Positions 8,417-18,267 of a DNA stretch of 43,503 nucleotides are shown piece after piece. The stretch is from Deltaproteobacteria bacterium (GTDB taxonomy: Bacteria; Desulfobacterota; DSM-4660; Desulfatiglandales; HGW-15): assembly GCA_016932235.1 (NCBI GenBank), contig JAFGDF010000306.1, positions 1 to 43,503 on the forward strand, in the 5' to 3' direction. The notes beneath the pieces are model-generated. The model was not told where the DNA came from and did not search any database. It was given only the letters and a program-made list of their open reading frames with translations. The position numbers and the translations under genes are program-made. How positions within the stretch are numbered: the stretch's first letter is position 1; each line of letters opens with the position of its first letter.

Positions 8417-8859
8417 ACTTCAAAATCCACTTTGATCTTAAACATCCTTTTTGCCGGAAGGTTGAGGATGGCCTCAATCCCGGTTTTTTTTCTGATATCT
8501 TCAAGGGCATCATTGATAAAATCCATATCAGGCGCGATAAAGGTGAACCACAGGTTATAATCATGACTTCTCTGGTAATTATGTGTCACGCCCAGATAAC
8601 TGTTTACCACCTGAACAAAGTCGTCAATTTTCTCGGAAGGGACCTTCGCTGCGCATAGCGTGCTTGTATAACCAAGCTCTCTGGAATTGAAATTTCCGCC
8701 GATACGTCTTATTACACCTTCAGTTTTCAGCTTCTCCAGTCTATCTATTACTTCCTCTTCAGATATATCAAGATGCTCTCCAATCTCCTGGAAAGGCCTT
8801 CGAGTAATTGGAAAATCCGACTGGATTTTGTTTATTATATCCCTGTCTATTTTATCCAT
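8413..8859 (-). CDS. ahbB: Siroheme decarboxylase subunit (AhbA/AhbB, Lrp/AsnC-like)
   Basis: 148 residues: an N-terminal Lrp/AsnC-type winged helix (DRDIINKIQSDFP, then EEVIDRLEKLKTEGVIRRIGG) and a ligand-binding alpha/beta domain. GVTHNYQRSHDYNLWFTFIA with its THNY histidine, and the ending LPAKRMFKIKVDFEV, match siroheme decarboxylases rather than true regulators. AhbA/AhbB removes two carboxyl groups from siroheme to give 12,18-didecarboxysiroheme. It lies 18 bases after ahbD and is the last gene of the haem cluster. Only one subunit gene is present here, while characterised enzymes use two paralogues, so the partner must be elsewhere or this protein acts alone. The A versus B label is uncertain. 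Confidence 0.82.
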   Translation of the reverse strand: MDKIDRDIINKIQSDFPITRRPFQEIGEHLDISEEEVIDRLEKLKTEGVIRRIGGNFNSRELGYTSTLCAAKVPSEKIDDFVQVVNSYLGVTHNYQRSHDYNLWFTFIAPDMDFINDALEDIRKKTGIEAILNLPAKRMFKIKVDFEV

Positions 8860-8877
8860 TGCATAAATAACAAATGG

Positions 8878-9951
8878 TTATTGCGTTTCATTGGGCTTGG
8901 GTTGATAGACACACAAAGGTTCTTCGGCAAGATAATCTCCTGTTGATTCATAAGCCCTTGCCCTGCAACCTCCGCAAAAGCTTTGATATTCACATCTTCC
9001 GCACTTTCCGCCATAGGTCGAGTAATCCCGCAACTTGTTAAAAATCTCCGAGTTCTGCCATACCTCACCAAACTCCGACTTTTTTAAATCTCCGCAGTTT
9101 ATCTCCAGATACCCGCATGGTTGAATAATCCCGTCATGAGATATAAAACAGAAGGCTGTCCCCGCCAGGCAGCCTCGTGTGACGGCATCGAGACCGAAGG
9201 TGTCGAAATCCACTTTTTTCCCTTCTCTTTTAGCCTGTTGTCTGATTATCCTGTAATATTGAGGAGCGCAGGTAGCTTTAAGATAAAGGGGAACCTTATC
9301 CCTCATTTTATAAAACCATAGGAGTAATCTTTCATACTCTCCGGAATCAATCTCCTGATGGACCAGATCTTTCGCTCTTCCGGTAGGGACAAGTAAAAAG
9401 ATATGGTGAGCGGCCGCCCCGATCTTTATGGCTAGCTCCATAATATCCTTCACTTCGCCGACGTTCTGCCTGGTTACGGTGGTGTTTATCTGAAACTCAA
9501 CTCCTCCCTGCCTGAGTAGATCTATCCCTTTTAACGCCATGTTAAAAGCGCCTTCAACCTTTCTGAATCCGTCATGAGACCGGGAATCGGCACCGTCAAT
9601 GGAAACACTGACCCTTCGAATCCCGGATGATTTTAGTCTCTCAACAATCTCTGAAGTCAGTAATGTGCCATTCGTGGCCATCACCATGCGTAAACCGAGC
9701 CTTGTACCGTGTTCGGCAAGCAGGAACACATCTTCTCTCAGAAGAGGCTCCCCGCCTGTAATGATGACTATTGGCTCTCCAATCTGCCTTATTTGATCCA
9801 GTATCTCAATGGACTTTGCGGTATCCAATTCATCCGGATATACATCCCTGCCGGACGCAGCACGACAATGGATACAATTCAGATTACACGTTCTGGTAAT
9901 TTCCCATGCTATCAGTCTTGGTGAACTATGATGTTTATTATGCTCTTCCAT
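8878..9951 (-). CDS. ahbD: Radical SAM heme synthase AhbD (iron-coproporphyrin III oxidative decarboxylase)
   Basis: About 357 residues from the ATG at 9949-9951, chosen because an upstream start would add a tail and overlap hemB by 71 bases; this one overlaps by 14. The radical SAM motif CNLNCIHC (CxxxCxxC) follows LIAWEITRT, then IITGGEPLL and ISVDGA-like [15 protein letters not shown]. The C-terminal cysteines [19 protein letters not shown] bind a second [4Fe-4S] cluster, as in SPASM-type proteins. In the Ahb route AhbD turns two propionates of Fe-coproporphyrin III into vinyl groups, giving haem b. Assignment relies on motifs and the ahbC/hemB/ahbB neighbours. Confidence 0.85.
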   Translation of the reverse strand: MEEHNKHHSSPRLIAWEITRTCNLNCIHCRAASGRDVYPDELDTAKSIEILDQIRQIGEPIVIITGGEPLLREDVFLLAEHGTRLGLRMVMATNGTLLTSEIVERLKSSGIRRVSVSIDGADSRSHDGFRKVEGAFNMALKGIDLLRQGGVEFQINTTVTRQNVGEVKDIMELAIKIGAAAHHIFLLVPTGRAKDLVHQEIDSGEYERLLLWFYKMRDKVPLYLKATCAPQYYRIIRQQAKREGKKVDFDTFGLDAVTRGCLAGTAFCFISHDGIIQPCGYLEINCGDLKKSEFGEVWQNSEIFNKLRDYSTYGGKCGRCEYQSFCGGCRARAYESTGDYLAEEPLCVYQPKPNETQ

Positions 9952-10915
9952 CTGAATCCAGGATCCGGGCCGCTTCTTCTGCAAAATAGCTAAGGATAAT
10001 ATCGGCACCTGCTCTCTTTATAGATATCAAACTCTCCATCATGACTCTCGGGCCATCTATCCATCCCATTTTTTCCGCGGCTTTTATCATAGCGTATTCC
10101 CCGCTCACACTGTAAGCTACCAGCGGCAGAAGGCATATCTCTCTCACCCTTCTTATTATATCAAGATATGGCAACGCAGGCTTTACCATTATCATATCTG
10201 CACCCTCTTCAATATCCAGCTCGGCTTCCTTTAACGCCTCAAGAGCGTTTGCCGGATCCATTTGATGCCCGGCGCGGTCCCCGAACATGGGGGCTGAATC
10301 AGCAGCCTCCCTGAATGGACCATAAAACCCTGATGCGTATTTGACAGCGTATGACAATATCCCTGTTTCCTCAAAACCTTCAGCGTCAAGTGCGTCTCTG
10401 ATTACTGCCACACGCCCGTCCATCATGTCCGAGGGGGCCACAAAATCGGCGCCGGCCCTGGCATGGCTCAATGCCTGTCTCGCAAGTATCTCCAGTGTCG
10501 GATCGTTAGCTACCTGTCCGTCTTTAATAATGCCACAATGTCCATGATCGGTATATTCGCACAGGCAGACATCGGTAATCACAATCATTTCAGGAATCTT
10601 ATCTTTTATTGTTGCGATGGTTTTTTGCACAACTCCATCAGAATCATATGAGCTGCTTCCTGTTGAATCCTTATGCTCGGGAATACCGAAAAGAATCACT
10701 GAAGGAATACCAAGGGCATACACCCCCTCAACTTCCTTTATCACCGTGTCAACGGAAAATTGATACTGCCCCGGCATTGAGGATATGGGATCCTTCCTGT
10801 TATTCCCGTATTTGATGTAGAGTGGCATGACAAAATCCTTTGGAGATAGTGTGGTTTCCCGAACCATATCTCTTATTGCCTTTGTCCGTCTTAGCCTTCT
10901 AGGTCTGAATATCAT
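9938..10915 (-). CDS. hemB: Porphobilinogen synthase (delta-aminolevulinic acid dehydratase)
   Basis: 325 residues, normal for HemB, which condenses two 5-aminolevulinates into porphobilinogen, the first common step to siroheme and haem. Visible are the zinc-type cysteine cluster [14 protein letters not shown] near residue 120, [14 protein letters not shown] with a catalytic-site lysine region upstream ([13 protein letters not shown]), and the Schiff-base lysine in [13 protein letters not shown] near 247. AAAGGA precedes the ATG by 6 bases. It sits between ahbC and ahbD and overlaps ahbD, so precursor supply and the Ahb enzymes are co-expressed. Confidence 0.96.
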   Translation of the reverse strand: MIFRPRRLRRTKAIRDMVRETTLSPKDFVMPLYIKYGNNRKDPISSMPGQYQFSVDTVIKEVEGVYALGIPSVILFGIPEHKDSTGSSSYDSDGVVQKTIATIKDKIPEMIVITDVCLCEYTDHGHCGIIKDGQVANDPTLEILARQALSHARAGADFVAPSDMMDGRVAVIRDALDAEGFEETGILSYAVKYASGFYGPFREAADSAPMFGDRAGHQMDPANALEALKEAELDIEEGADMIMVKPALPYLDIIRRVREICLLPLVAYSVSGEYAMIKAAEKMGWIDGPRVMMESLISIKRAGADIILSYFAEEAARILDSDGRA

Positions 10916-10937
10916 TGTGTGTCCTTTCTGAAAGTAA

Positions 10938-12122
10938 CTATGATTTTACTATTTCATCATCATATAAATAACACGCCGGATCAGGAGCCCATACATCACC
11001 GGTAACCGCCTCTGCTCTGACCCTGAAATTACCGGCGCATATATCAAGCCATCGACAGGCAGCGCAGCGACCAGTCACATATCTCTTCTTGTCTTTAAGC
11101 CTGGCCATCAGAGGATCAGACAGGTCTTGCCATATAGTGCTGAATGGCTTTTCAAGCACATTGCCAAAACTGCGATGTCTCCAGAATTGATCGGCATATA
11201 CCGAGCCGTCCCAGCTTATGCAGCCTATACCTCGGCCGGAGCTGTTACCCTCGTTCATTTTTAAAAGTTCCAGGACCTCTTCAGCCCTGGGATTCTTCTC
11301 CTCCAACATCTTAAGGTATACATAAGGGCCATCAGCATGATTATCAACAGTAAGGACTTCTTTGGATTTCCCGCGGTCGTGAAGATCTCTGGTCCTTTTC
11401 ATAATCAGACCGACGATTCTGCGTGTCTCATCATGGTCCAGATCCTGCTCGATGAGTTCACTTCCACGCCCCGAATAAACAAGATGATAAAAACATACCC
11501 TCGGAATATCCATCTTTTCAATAAGATCAAAAATAGCAGGAATTTCATTCATATTCATTCGATTGATTGTGAACCGCAGCCCGACTTTAAGATCGGCATC
11601 CTGACAATTCCTGATCCCTTTCAAAGCCTCCATAAAGGCGCCTTTTTTCTTCCTGAAACGGTCATTAACCTCCTCCATGCCGTCCAGGCTCACTCCCACG
11701 TATGATAAACCTATTTTTTTCAAACTACGGGCCTTTTCTTTCGTGATAAGGGTTCCATTTGTTGAAATAACAGCCCGCATGCCCTTATCAACCGCGTATG
11801 TGGCCAGGTCTTCAAGATCAGAACGAATCAGTGGTTCCCCTCCGGAAAAGAGAATGACCGGAACCCCAAAACCCGCGAGATCATCGATTACTTCAAATGC
11901 CTGCTTCCTGTCCAATTCCCTATCCCGGGTTTTTTCAACAGCATGTGCATAGCAATGAATACACCTCAGATTGCACGCCTGTGTAATATTCCACACTACC
12001 ACAGGTTTTTTATCCTCTGAAAATTGCAGCAGATGAGGCGGCAGCAGCGCTGAATTCCTGCCATAACGGAGAGCGTCTGATGGTTCAACCGTACCACAAT
12101 AGAGTTTTGATATTCCAATCAT
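10938..12122 (-). CDS. ahbC: Radical SAM 12,18-didecarboxysiroheme deacetylase AhbC
   Basis: About 394 residues from the ATG at 12120-12122, whose product begins [20 protein letters not shown], the N-terminus expected of AhbC. An ATG at 12134 and a TTG at 12140 are alternatives, and none has a strong ribosome site. Radical SAM cysteines are in [15 protein letters not shown], followed by [11 protein letters not shown]. The C-terminal [21 protein letters not shown] holds auxiliary-cluster cysteines. AhbC removes two acetate side chains from didecarboxysiroheme to give Fe-coproporphyrin III, the AhbD substrate. hemB follows after 22 bases. A strong stem-loop (12139-12173) precedes the coding start. 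Confidence 0.87.
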   Translation of the reverse strand: MIGISKLYCGTVEPSDALRYGRNSALLPPHLLQFSEDKKPVVVWNITQACNLRCIHCYAHAVEKTRDRELDRKQAFEVIDDLAGFGVPVILFSGGEPLIRSDLEDLATYAVDKGMRAVISTNGTLITKEKARSLKKIGLSYVGVSLDGMEEVNDRFRKKKGAFMEALKGIRNCQDADLKVGLRFTINRMNMNEIPAIFDLIEKMDIPRVCFYHLVYSGRGSELIEQDLDHDETRRIVGLIMKRTRDLHDRGKSKEVLTVDNHADGPYVYLKMLEEKNPRAEEVLELLKMNEGNSSGRGIGCISWDGSVYADQFWRHRSFGNVLEKPFSTIWQDLSDPLMARLKDKKRYVTGRCAACRWLDICAGNFRVRAEAVTGDVWAPDPACYLYDDEIVKS

Positions 12123-12138
12123 ATTTTGTCTCATTGTC

Positions 12139-12173
12139 AAAGAGGCTACTGGACTCTGTCCGATAGCCTCTTT
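12139..12173. terminator. Strong stem-loop at the ahbC 5' end; intrinsic-terminator form on the plus strand
   Basis: AAAGAGGCTA (12139-12148) pairs perfectly with TAGCCTCTTT (12164-12173), with an inner GGAC/GTCC stem. On the plus strand it is followed by eight Ts (12177-12184), a classic intrinsic terminator, although no plus-strand gene lies upstream. On the minus strand it forms the leader of ahbC mRNA just before the possible starts. Confidence 0.55.
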
Positions 12174-12195
12174 CCGTTTTTTTTAAAGACCGACT

Positions 12196-12228
12196 AGGAG
12201 CATGTCGAATCTTGCCCGAAATGCTCCT
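12196..12228 (-). terminator. Hairpin after the ClpX-like gene
   Basis: AGGAGCAT (12196-12203) pairs with ATGCTCCT (12221-12228) about 50 bases after the ATPase stop codon on the minus strand. The loop TGTCGAATCTTGCCCGAAA is related to the hairpin at 376-402. There is no T-run on the minus strand, so termination activity is uncertain. Confidence 0.35.
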
Positions 12229-12280
12229 TAAAAGTTATTTAACTGATATTCCATCCTGATCAGTTTATTTACTGACTGTA

Positions 12281-14101
12281 TCAACTTTCCGTATCTCTGG
12301 TTCCATCCTCGGATGGGAGGTGATATTTATTGCTGTAGTAATTTTTTACCATATTGTTGATGTAGCATTCAGTATCCGTCACACCTTCTCTGTTAATAAC
12401 AAATTTCTCTATGCCTACCCGGTCCCTGATAAGCTTAAGTCCGTATTCAAGCTTCTTTGCCAGAAAGAATGTCAAAGCGTCTGACTCCTGTCCGGTTTCA
12501 ATGGTCTGTCTGATAAGCTCATCCACCGCCGCTTCATCAAACGTGATATCGACCTCCATTTTGCGGGATAATTTTTCCTCTTCCTGCCTGATATCACGGT
12601 GCATCTTTTTGTACTTTTCAAAGGCCGTATTAACATCAGAAGTTGTTTTGAGGTAAATCTCTGCTATGATCCCGCATCTGTCAGGCGATAGGGCTAAACC
12701 GGATGACCGCTGGAAATCTTCTTTTCTGGATAGGATGAACTCTATGATATTAGCAAGTTCCTTATCTTCTCCCTTCTTGAAACTCTCAATTCTTTCCGGC
12801 GATTCGGGATTTTCTTTAAGCGCGATCAGTTCCTGCTCCGGATTATCGACAATCGCAGGAGTTACGATAAACTTTTTAATCCTTGTGGAAGGGAGTTCTT
12901 TCTCAAACGGGATAAGCACCTTTTCAAACGCGCTCACCAGCCCCCTCGCGCCGGTCTTCTCAGCAACCGCAATCGCGGCAATCTTTGCCAGAGCTTCCTC
13001 TTCAAATTTTATATCTATCCCGTAGGACCTGAAATCCTGCCTTTTACTTACAATAATGGGATTATTGGGATTTTTAAGGATTTCGACAAGATCTTCCTTT
13101 GTGAGTTCATCAAAAACAACCACAACCGGTAGCCTGCCGACAAATTCGGTTTCAAAACCAAATTCTATTAGATCTCTGGCCGTCACCTCCTTAAGAATCT
13201 CCCATGGAACTTCAGTTGGCCGGACATCAGCCTCAAAACCAATACCCTGTTTCTGAAGCCTCTTTTTTATGATTTCCGCCAGGTCCCCGAAGGCTCCGCT
13301 CATAATAAAGAGTATATTCTTCGTGTTGACAACCTGTTTCTCCTTTTTCCCTGTCCGTCTGTACTGTTCAATAGCCTGAATCTGTGAAACCGCGTCATGA
13401 GGCACCCTTAAATCCACATCGGTCTCTTCCATAGGCTTCAAAAGAGCTCTCTGGACTCCGGTTCGAGACACATCATGGCCTATGATATTCCTCGCGGATG
13501 CTATTTTGTCAATCTCGTCTATATAGATAATACCATTTTCAGCCAGCTCAATATCATCATTCGCCTCATGTACAAGATCACGAACAAGGTCCTCAACATC
13601 TCCGCCAACATACCCCGTCTCACTGAATTTTGTGGCATCACCTTTTACCATGGGAACGCCCAGCTTTTGAGCAACAAGTTTGATGATATATGTCTTTCCC
13701 ACACCAGTCGGTCCGATCATGAGAATATTATTTTTTATCATGCCGACACCAACTGTCTTGTCCTTGCCTGAGCAACCTTTCAAATACTTAACCCTGTTAA
13801 AATGGGTGCAAATCTTTGTCGCCAGCACCGCTTTTGCCTGTTTCTGCTTTATTATAAAACCGTCAAGATAAGATTCAAGCTCTTCAGGAAGCATATTGAA
13901 CGATGGGGCCTGTTTGTATTCATCCCTGTCCGTTCCTTCATCAGTTGAGAATTCCTGCTCTCTGGGAACCATAAAGGGTGATATTATCTTGATTCTGTCA
14001 CCATATTTTTTAGAAAGATACTCACTCAGTTCTTTCTCAAGTTCCTGCTGGTTTGGAAGCTTGCCGCTGTTATCTTTCTCTTTAGAATTATCATTTTCCA
14101 T
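12281..14101 (-). CDS. ClpX-like AAA+ unfoldase with a long C-terminal extension
   Basis: 606 residues against about 420 for ClpX. Walker A GPTGVGKT is near residue 130, Walker B IIYIDEIDKIA near 190, pore loop GYVG near 164, and the GARGL sensor-2 arginine near 390. KQGIGFEADV near 270 matches the IGF loop by which ClpX docks on ClpP, so partnership with a ClpP-type peptidase is plausible. The N-terminal cysteine zinc domain of ClpX is absent; instead there is an acidic, charged N-terminus. Beyond the ClpX core are roughly 150 further residues with a second small helical domain. It is probably an ATP-dependent protease ATPase of an anaerobe-specific subfamily. It is monocistronic, divergent from purL. 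Confidence 0.82.
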   Translation of the reverse strand: MENDNSKEKDNSGKLPNQQELEKELSEYLSKKYGDRIKIISPFMVPREQEFSTDEGTDRDEYKQAPSFNMLPEELESYLDGFIIKQKQAKAVLATKICTHFNRVKYLKGCSGKDKTVGVGMIKNNILMIGPTGVGKTYIIKLVAQKLGVPMVKGDATKFSETGYVGGDVEDLVRDLVHEANDDIELAENGIIYIDEIDKIASARNIIGHDVSRTGVQRALLKPMEETDVDLRVPHDAVSQIQAIEQYRRTGKKEKQVVNTKNILFIMSGAFGDLAEIIKKRLQKQGIGFEADVRPTEVPWEILKEVTARDLIEFGFETEFVGRLPVVVVFDELTKEDLVEILKNPNNPIIVSKRQDFRSYGIDIKFEEEALAKIAAIAVAEKTGARGLVSAFEKVLIPFEKELPSTRIKKFIVTPAIVDNPEQELIALKENPESPERIESFKKGEDKELANIIEFILSRKEDFQRSSGLALSPDRCGIIAEIYLKTTSDVNTAFEKYKKMHRDIRQEEEKLSRKMEVDITFDEAAVDELIRQTIETGQESDALTFFLAKKLEYGLKLIRDRVGIEKFVINREGVTDTECYINNMVKNYYSNKYHLPSEDGTRDTES

Positions 14102-14116
14102 AATCGCCTCAGTTCT

Positions 14117-14190
14117 TAATCTATACCCATACTGCGAAAATTGATATTATTTATTATACCCATAGGCATAAATACGTTATGTATAGATTA
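14117..14190. promoter_or_regulatory. Divergent promoter region with a spaced inverted repeat
   Basis: TAATCTATAC (14117-14126) and its exact reverse complement GTATAGATTA (14181-14190) lie 54 bases apart in the AT-rich gap between the divergent ClpX-like gene and purL (14102-14377). They could be paired operator half-sites or chance. A weak plus-strand -35 (TTGACT, about 14238) lies downstream. Confidence 0.25.
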
Positions 14191-14377
14191 TATGCATTGC
14201 TTATCCTGATTTCAACCCTATTCCTTTATGCAATATATTGACTCACAGCTACAATTCCTTTAGAGTAATTCCGTCTCGAATCATAAAGCCTGTCTGATGG
14301 ACAAAGATCCGCAGGCGGCTGATTATGCTATTTCCCCTGTCGTTCAATATATTCAGGTTGATTTAAAGGAGAAAAAA

Positions 14378-17371
14378 ATGGCCTGTCGTCTGGAAATAAG
14401 GCTAAAAAAAGGATTATTTGATGCCGAAGGCATGAATATAAAAAAAAAGGCGGAAGATTATTTTGGTTATAATATAATAAATATTAACGTAATACGTGTG
14501 CTGACCATTGATGCCCAGCTCTCAACAGACCAGCTTAATCTTGTCCGTGAGGAGGTATTTACGAATCCGGTGACGGAAATCTCCTCATTCTCACCGACAT
14601 CAACGGATTTTGACTGGATGATATGGGTGGGTTTCAGGCCCGGCGTGAGAGATACTGCCGGAAGCACGGCAGTAGAAGCGATCGAAGACCTGCTCAATAT
14701 TAAATTCAAGAACGGGGAGACAGTCTTCACATCCAGATTATATGAGATTCGCGGAGATCTTTCCAGGGAACAGGCAAACAAAATCGCCAGCGAAATCCTC
14801 GCAAATGATATCATACAGCAATGGAAAATCTGCCACAAAAGTGAATGGAACCATAAGGAAGGGATAGGGCTGATTCTTCCAAAAGTAATGCTCGATCATA
14901 CACCGCAGGTGCAAACAATAGCCATAGGAAGTGATAAGGAATTACAGGAGATATCAAAAGAAAGGAATCTGGCTTTACAGGAAACCGACATCCCTGTTAT
15001 CAGGGAATATTTTCTCAGGGAGGACGTCCTTAAAGAAAGGGCGAAATTCGGTTTGCATCTTCCAACTGATGTGGAACTTGAGTATATTTCCCAAGCGAGA
15101 AGCGATCACTGTAATCATAATACATTCAGGGGCCTGTTCAGGTACCACGATCTCTCCGGCGGTGATCAAGAACTGGTTGATAATCTCTTCAAGACATGCA
15201 TAGAGTCGCCCACCCTCAAGATAAAACAGGAAAAAGACTGGGTTATTTCCGTTCTTTGGGACAATGCCGGAGTCGCCAGATTTGATGAAAACCACTATTA
15301 TGTTATCACAGGGGAAACTCACAACAGCCCATCGAATATGGAGGCCTATGGCGGGGCTATTACAGGCATCGTAGGGATCTATCGTGATCCGATGGGAACC
15401 GGCAAAGGGGCAAAGCTTATACTTGGGATGTACGGGTACTGCACCGGACACAGGGACTATGATGGAGATTTAAAACCTCACCTCCATCCAAGAAGACTGC
15501 TCGATGGCGTAATAGAAGGTGTGAAAGACGGTGGCAATAAAAGCGGCGTCCCCACCCCTTTCGGGCAGATCCTTTTTGACGACAGTTATCTTGGAAAGTG
15601 CCTTGTCTTCGTCACCGCCCTCGGAATATTACCGGCTGTTTTAAGCGACGAATCATCCCACAAAAAGACCACAGAATCAGGGGATCTTATTATTATGTCC
15701 GGCGGCAGAGTCGGGAAGGACGGTATCCATGGGGTAACGGCCTCATCCGAGATGTTCAGTGAAAACACGCCGGCCGGTCATGTTCAAATAGGGGATCCCT
15801 ATACGCAGAAAAAGATGCACGACTTTCTCCTTGAAGCGAGAGACGAAGGCCTTATCGCTTATATTACCGATAACGGTGGAGGAGGGCTGTCATCATCAAT
15901 AGGGGAATCCGCGCGTTTAAGCAATGGCTGTCGGGTAGACCTTGATAAGGTTCCGCTTAAATACGCCGGGCTTGATCAATGGGAGATATGGGTTTCCGAA
16001 TCCCAGGAGAGAATGACGATAGCCATTAAGCCTGAAAATCTCTCAAGGTTCATGCAGCTTTCGGAAAAGCACGCGGTTGAATCCACTGTAATCGGCGAAT
16101 ACACCAATTCTGGTTATCTGAGACTTGACTATAAAGGAAAAACCTGTGCGCTTGTATTGATGGATTTTCTTAATTCCGATTTTCCCCAGTGGGAGTTTGA
16201 TGCAGAATGGCATTCCCCCGAATTGAGAGGTCTTAGAGAGCCGGTTCTTACCGAACCGAAGAAACAGGGAAAACTCCTCAAGTCTATATTATCAAGGCCA
16301 AACATCTGTTCAAAAAACTGGATAGTGCGTCAGTATGATCATGAAGTACAGGGAGGGAGTGTCATCAAACCCCTCGTGGGCAAGGAGCGAGACATTCCTA
16401 GCGATGCCGCGGTTGTACGGCCGGTTCTTCATTCTTCCAGGGGAATCGCCGTCTCACAGGCATTCAGTCCATTTTATTCCGCAATTGATACTTACCACAT
16501 GACGGCGGTAACAATAGACGAGGCTGTAAGAAAGGTCCTCGCGGTCGGCGGTGACCCTGAGCATATAGGCGGCGTTGATAACTTCTGCTGGCCTGCCATA
16601 CAATACCATTCCACTCTGAATCCGGACGGCAAATATAAAGCCGCCCAACTGGTAAGGGCAAACTGGGCCTTAAGGGATTACTGCCTGGCTTTTGGCATTC
16701 CTCTCCTTTCAGGCAAGGACAGCATGTACATCGACGGGAATCTTGAGGGTCCTTTTGGAGAAAGAAGAAAGGTATCGGGTATGCCCACTATTCTCTTTAC
16801 CGTATCAAGCGTGATTGAGGACATTGAAAAGTGCGTCAGCATGGATTCCAAATTCCCCGGTGATCTTGTCTATATCCTGGGATCCACAAAAAATGAGCTT
16901 GGAGGGAGTGAATATTATCAGATGATGGGCGCTTTGGGTCTCAATGTCCCCCGGGTGTATATTGATGGCGTATGGCCTTGTTATAAAGCTCTCGCCAAAG
17001 CTGTTTTTGGCGAACTGGTCTCCTCTGCCCATGCGGTCTCAAGGGGGGGGCTCGCGGTGCATCTTTCCCTTGTCGCGATGGGAGGGGAAACAGGAATGGA
17101 GATCGATCTTAACGCCCTGTCCTCCGAAAATGAAATATCCGATACTGTTAAGCTTTATTCTGAATCGGCCGGCAGGTTCATTATAACGATTGATCCGGCA
17201 AAAAAAGAGTCGTTTGAAAATCTATTTGCCGGCACTCCTCCTTCATGTGTCGGAAAGGTAACTGAATCAGGCAATTTCAGGGTAATCGGCAGTCAGGGAA
17301 AATATATTATCGACGAAGACATCCTGGAGCTGAAAGATTGCTGGAAAAGGCCCTTCGGAGGATTAATATGA
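14378..17371 (+). CDS. purL: Phosphoribosylformylglycinamidine synthase, PurS-PurS-PurL fusion
   Basis: 997 residues from the ATG at 14378, chosen because AAAGGAG (14365-14371) lies 6 bases upstream. Residues 1-150 look like two PurS-like halves (RLEIRLKKGLFDAEG and MIWVGFRPGVRDTAG mark their starts). The rest is PurL: RSDHCNHNTFRG, the ATP/FGAR region ETHNSPSNMEAYGGAITG near 320, DNGGGGLSSSIGE, and in the second half AVSRGGLAVHLSLVAMGGE. The enzyme makes FGAM from FGAR, ATP and ammonia from PurQ in purine synthesis. It overlaps purQ by the ATGA arrangement. Confidence 0.94.
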   Translation: MACRLEIRLKKGLFDAEGMNIKKKAEDYFGYNIININVIRVLTIDAQLSTDQLNLVREEVFTNPVTEISSFSPTSTDFDWMIWVGFRPGVRDTAGSTAVEAIEDLLNIKFKNGETVFTSRLYEIRGDLSREQANKIASEILANDIIQQWKICHKSEWNHKEGIGLILPKVMLDHTPQVQTIAIGSDKELQEISKERNLALQETDIPVIREYFLREDVLKERAKFGLHLPTDVELEYISQARSDHCNHNTFRGLFRYHDLSGGDQELVDNLFKTCIESPTLKIKQEKDWVISVLWDNAGVARFDENHYYVITGETHNSPSNMEAYGGAITGIVGIYRDPMGTGKGAKLILGMYGYCTGHRDYDGDLKPHLHPRRLLDGVIEGVKDGGNKSGVPTPFGQILFDDSYLGKCLVFVTALGILPAVLSDESSHKKTTESGDLIIMSGGRVGKDGIHGVTASSEMFSENTPAGHVQIGDPYTQKKMHDFLLEARDEGLIAYITDNGGGGLSSSIGESARLSNGCRVDLDKVPLKYAGLDQWEIWVSESQERMTIAIKPENLSRFMQLSEKHAVESTVIGEYTNSGYLRLDYKGKTCALVLMDFLNSDFPQWEFDAEWHSPELRGLREPVLTEPKKQGKLLKSILSRPNICSKNWIVRQYDHEVQGGSVIKPLVGKERDIPSDAAVVRPVLHSSRGIAVSQAFSPFYSAIDTYHMTAVTIDEAVRKVLAVGGDPEHIGGVDNFCWPAIQYHSTLNPDGKYKAAQLVRANWALRDYCLAFGIPLLSGKDSMYIDGNLEGPFGERRKVSGMPTILFTVSSVIEDIEKCVSMDSKFPGDLVYILGSTKNELGGSEYYQMMGALGLNVPRVYIDGVWPCYKALAKAVFGELVSSAHAVSRGGLAVHLSLVAMGGETGMEIDLNALSSENEISDTVKLYSESAGRFIITIDPAKKESFENLFAGTPPSCVGKVTESGNFRVIGSQGKYIIDEDILELKDCWKRPFGGLI

Positions 17372-18264
17372 CTGAGGTTAAGGCTCTTATTCTGACTGGT
17401 TACGGTTTGAACTGCGATTACGAGACAGATCACGCTCTCACGGTGGCGGGTGCCAATTCTTATCCGGTACATCTGAATGAACTTATTAAACAGGAAAACA
17501 CGAGCCATGGCGTCCGGCTTTCAGATTTTCATATCCTGGTATTCGGCGGAGGGTTTTCCTGGGCCGACGATCATGGTGCCGGTGTCATACTATCCACAAA
17601 GATAAAATTCCATATAGGAAATCAGTTAGATCGATTTATCCGCGATGGCAAGCTCGTGATCGGGATATGTAACGGCTTTCAGTCCCTTGTCAATCTCGGT
17701 CTTCTCCCCGGATTTGATAATGATTACACCAGGCGGCGGGTCGCGCTGACCTATAATGATTCGGGCAATTTTATTGACACATGGGTCAAGCTCAAGATAA
17801 ATCAAAACTCGCCATGTATATTCACAAAAGGCATCTCGCAAATAGACCTGCCGGTGAGGCACGGTGAAGGGAAATTCTACGCTTCCGAAGAGGATATCAA
17901 AAGGCTGATGTCCAACGACCAGATAGTCGTGCAGTATGCCGGAAAAAATGGTGAACCCGCGAGAGGGGAACGGCCGTTAAATCCAAATGGTTCCCTATAC
18001 GATATTGCCGGAATCTGCGACCCAACGGGCAGGGTCTTCGGACTTATGCCCCACCCTGAAGCCTTTCATGATTTTACAAATCATCCTGAATGGGTCAGGG
18101 AAAAGGAAAAATTGAAAAGAGAAGGCAAAAAGATACCGAACAGAGAAGGGGAGGGAATAAAGATCTTTCGAAACGCGGTGGAATATATAAAAACGTCCAT
18201 CTTATTCCGGGAAGGCGTACAGGAAATTTCGAAAAAAAACAATTATATAAAGAAAGGAGCATAG
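17368..18264 (+). CDS. purQ: Phosphoribosylformylglycinamidine synthase, glutaminase subunit
   Basis: 298 residues from the ATG at 17368, which overlaps the purL stop (ATGA) and has GGAGG 6 bases upstream. It is a class I glutamine amidotransferase: the nucleophile cysteine is in GICNGFQ, the oxyanion region in VFGGGFSWADDHGAG, and the catalytic His-Glu in PHPEAF. It hydrolyses glutamine and passes ammonia to PurL. It is longer than typical single-domain PurQ (about 230) by a charged C-terminal part (EKEKLKREGKKIPNREGEG). The next gene begins 3 bases after the stop. Confidence 0.93.
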   Translation: MTEVKALILTGYGLNCDYETDHALTVAGANSYPVHLNELIKQENTSHGVRLSDFHILVFGGGFSWADDHGAGVILSTKIKFHIGNQLDRFIRDGKLVIGICNGFQSLVNLGLLPGFDNDYTRRRVALTYNDSGNFIDTWVKLKINQNSPCIFTKGISQIDLPVRHGEGKFYASEEDIKRLMSNDQIVVQYAGKNGEPARGERPLNPNGSLYDIAGICDPTGRVFGLMPHPEAFHDFTNHPEWVREKEKLKREGKKIPNREGEGIKIFRNAVEYIKTSILFREGVQEISKKNNYIKKGA

Positions 18265-18267
18265 AAG

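Noticed and set aside
13455..13480. tRNA T-loop-like GGTTCGAG sequence
   Set aside because: It falls inside the coding sequence of the ClpX-like ATPase and has no cloverleaf around it.
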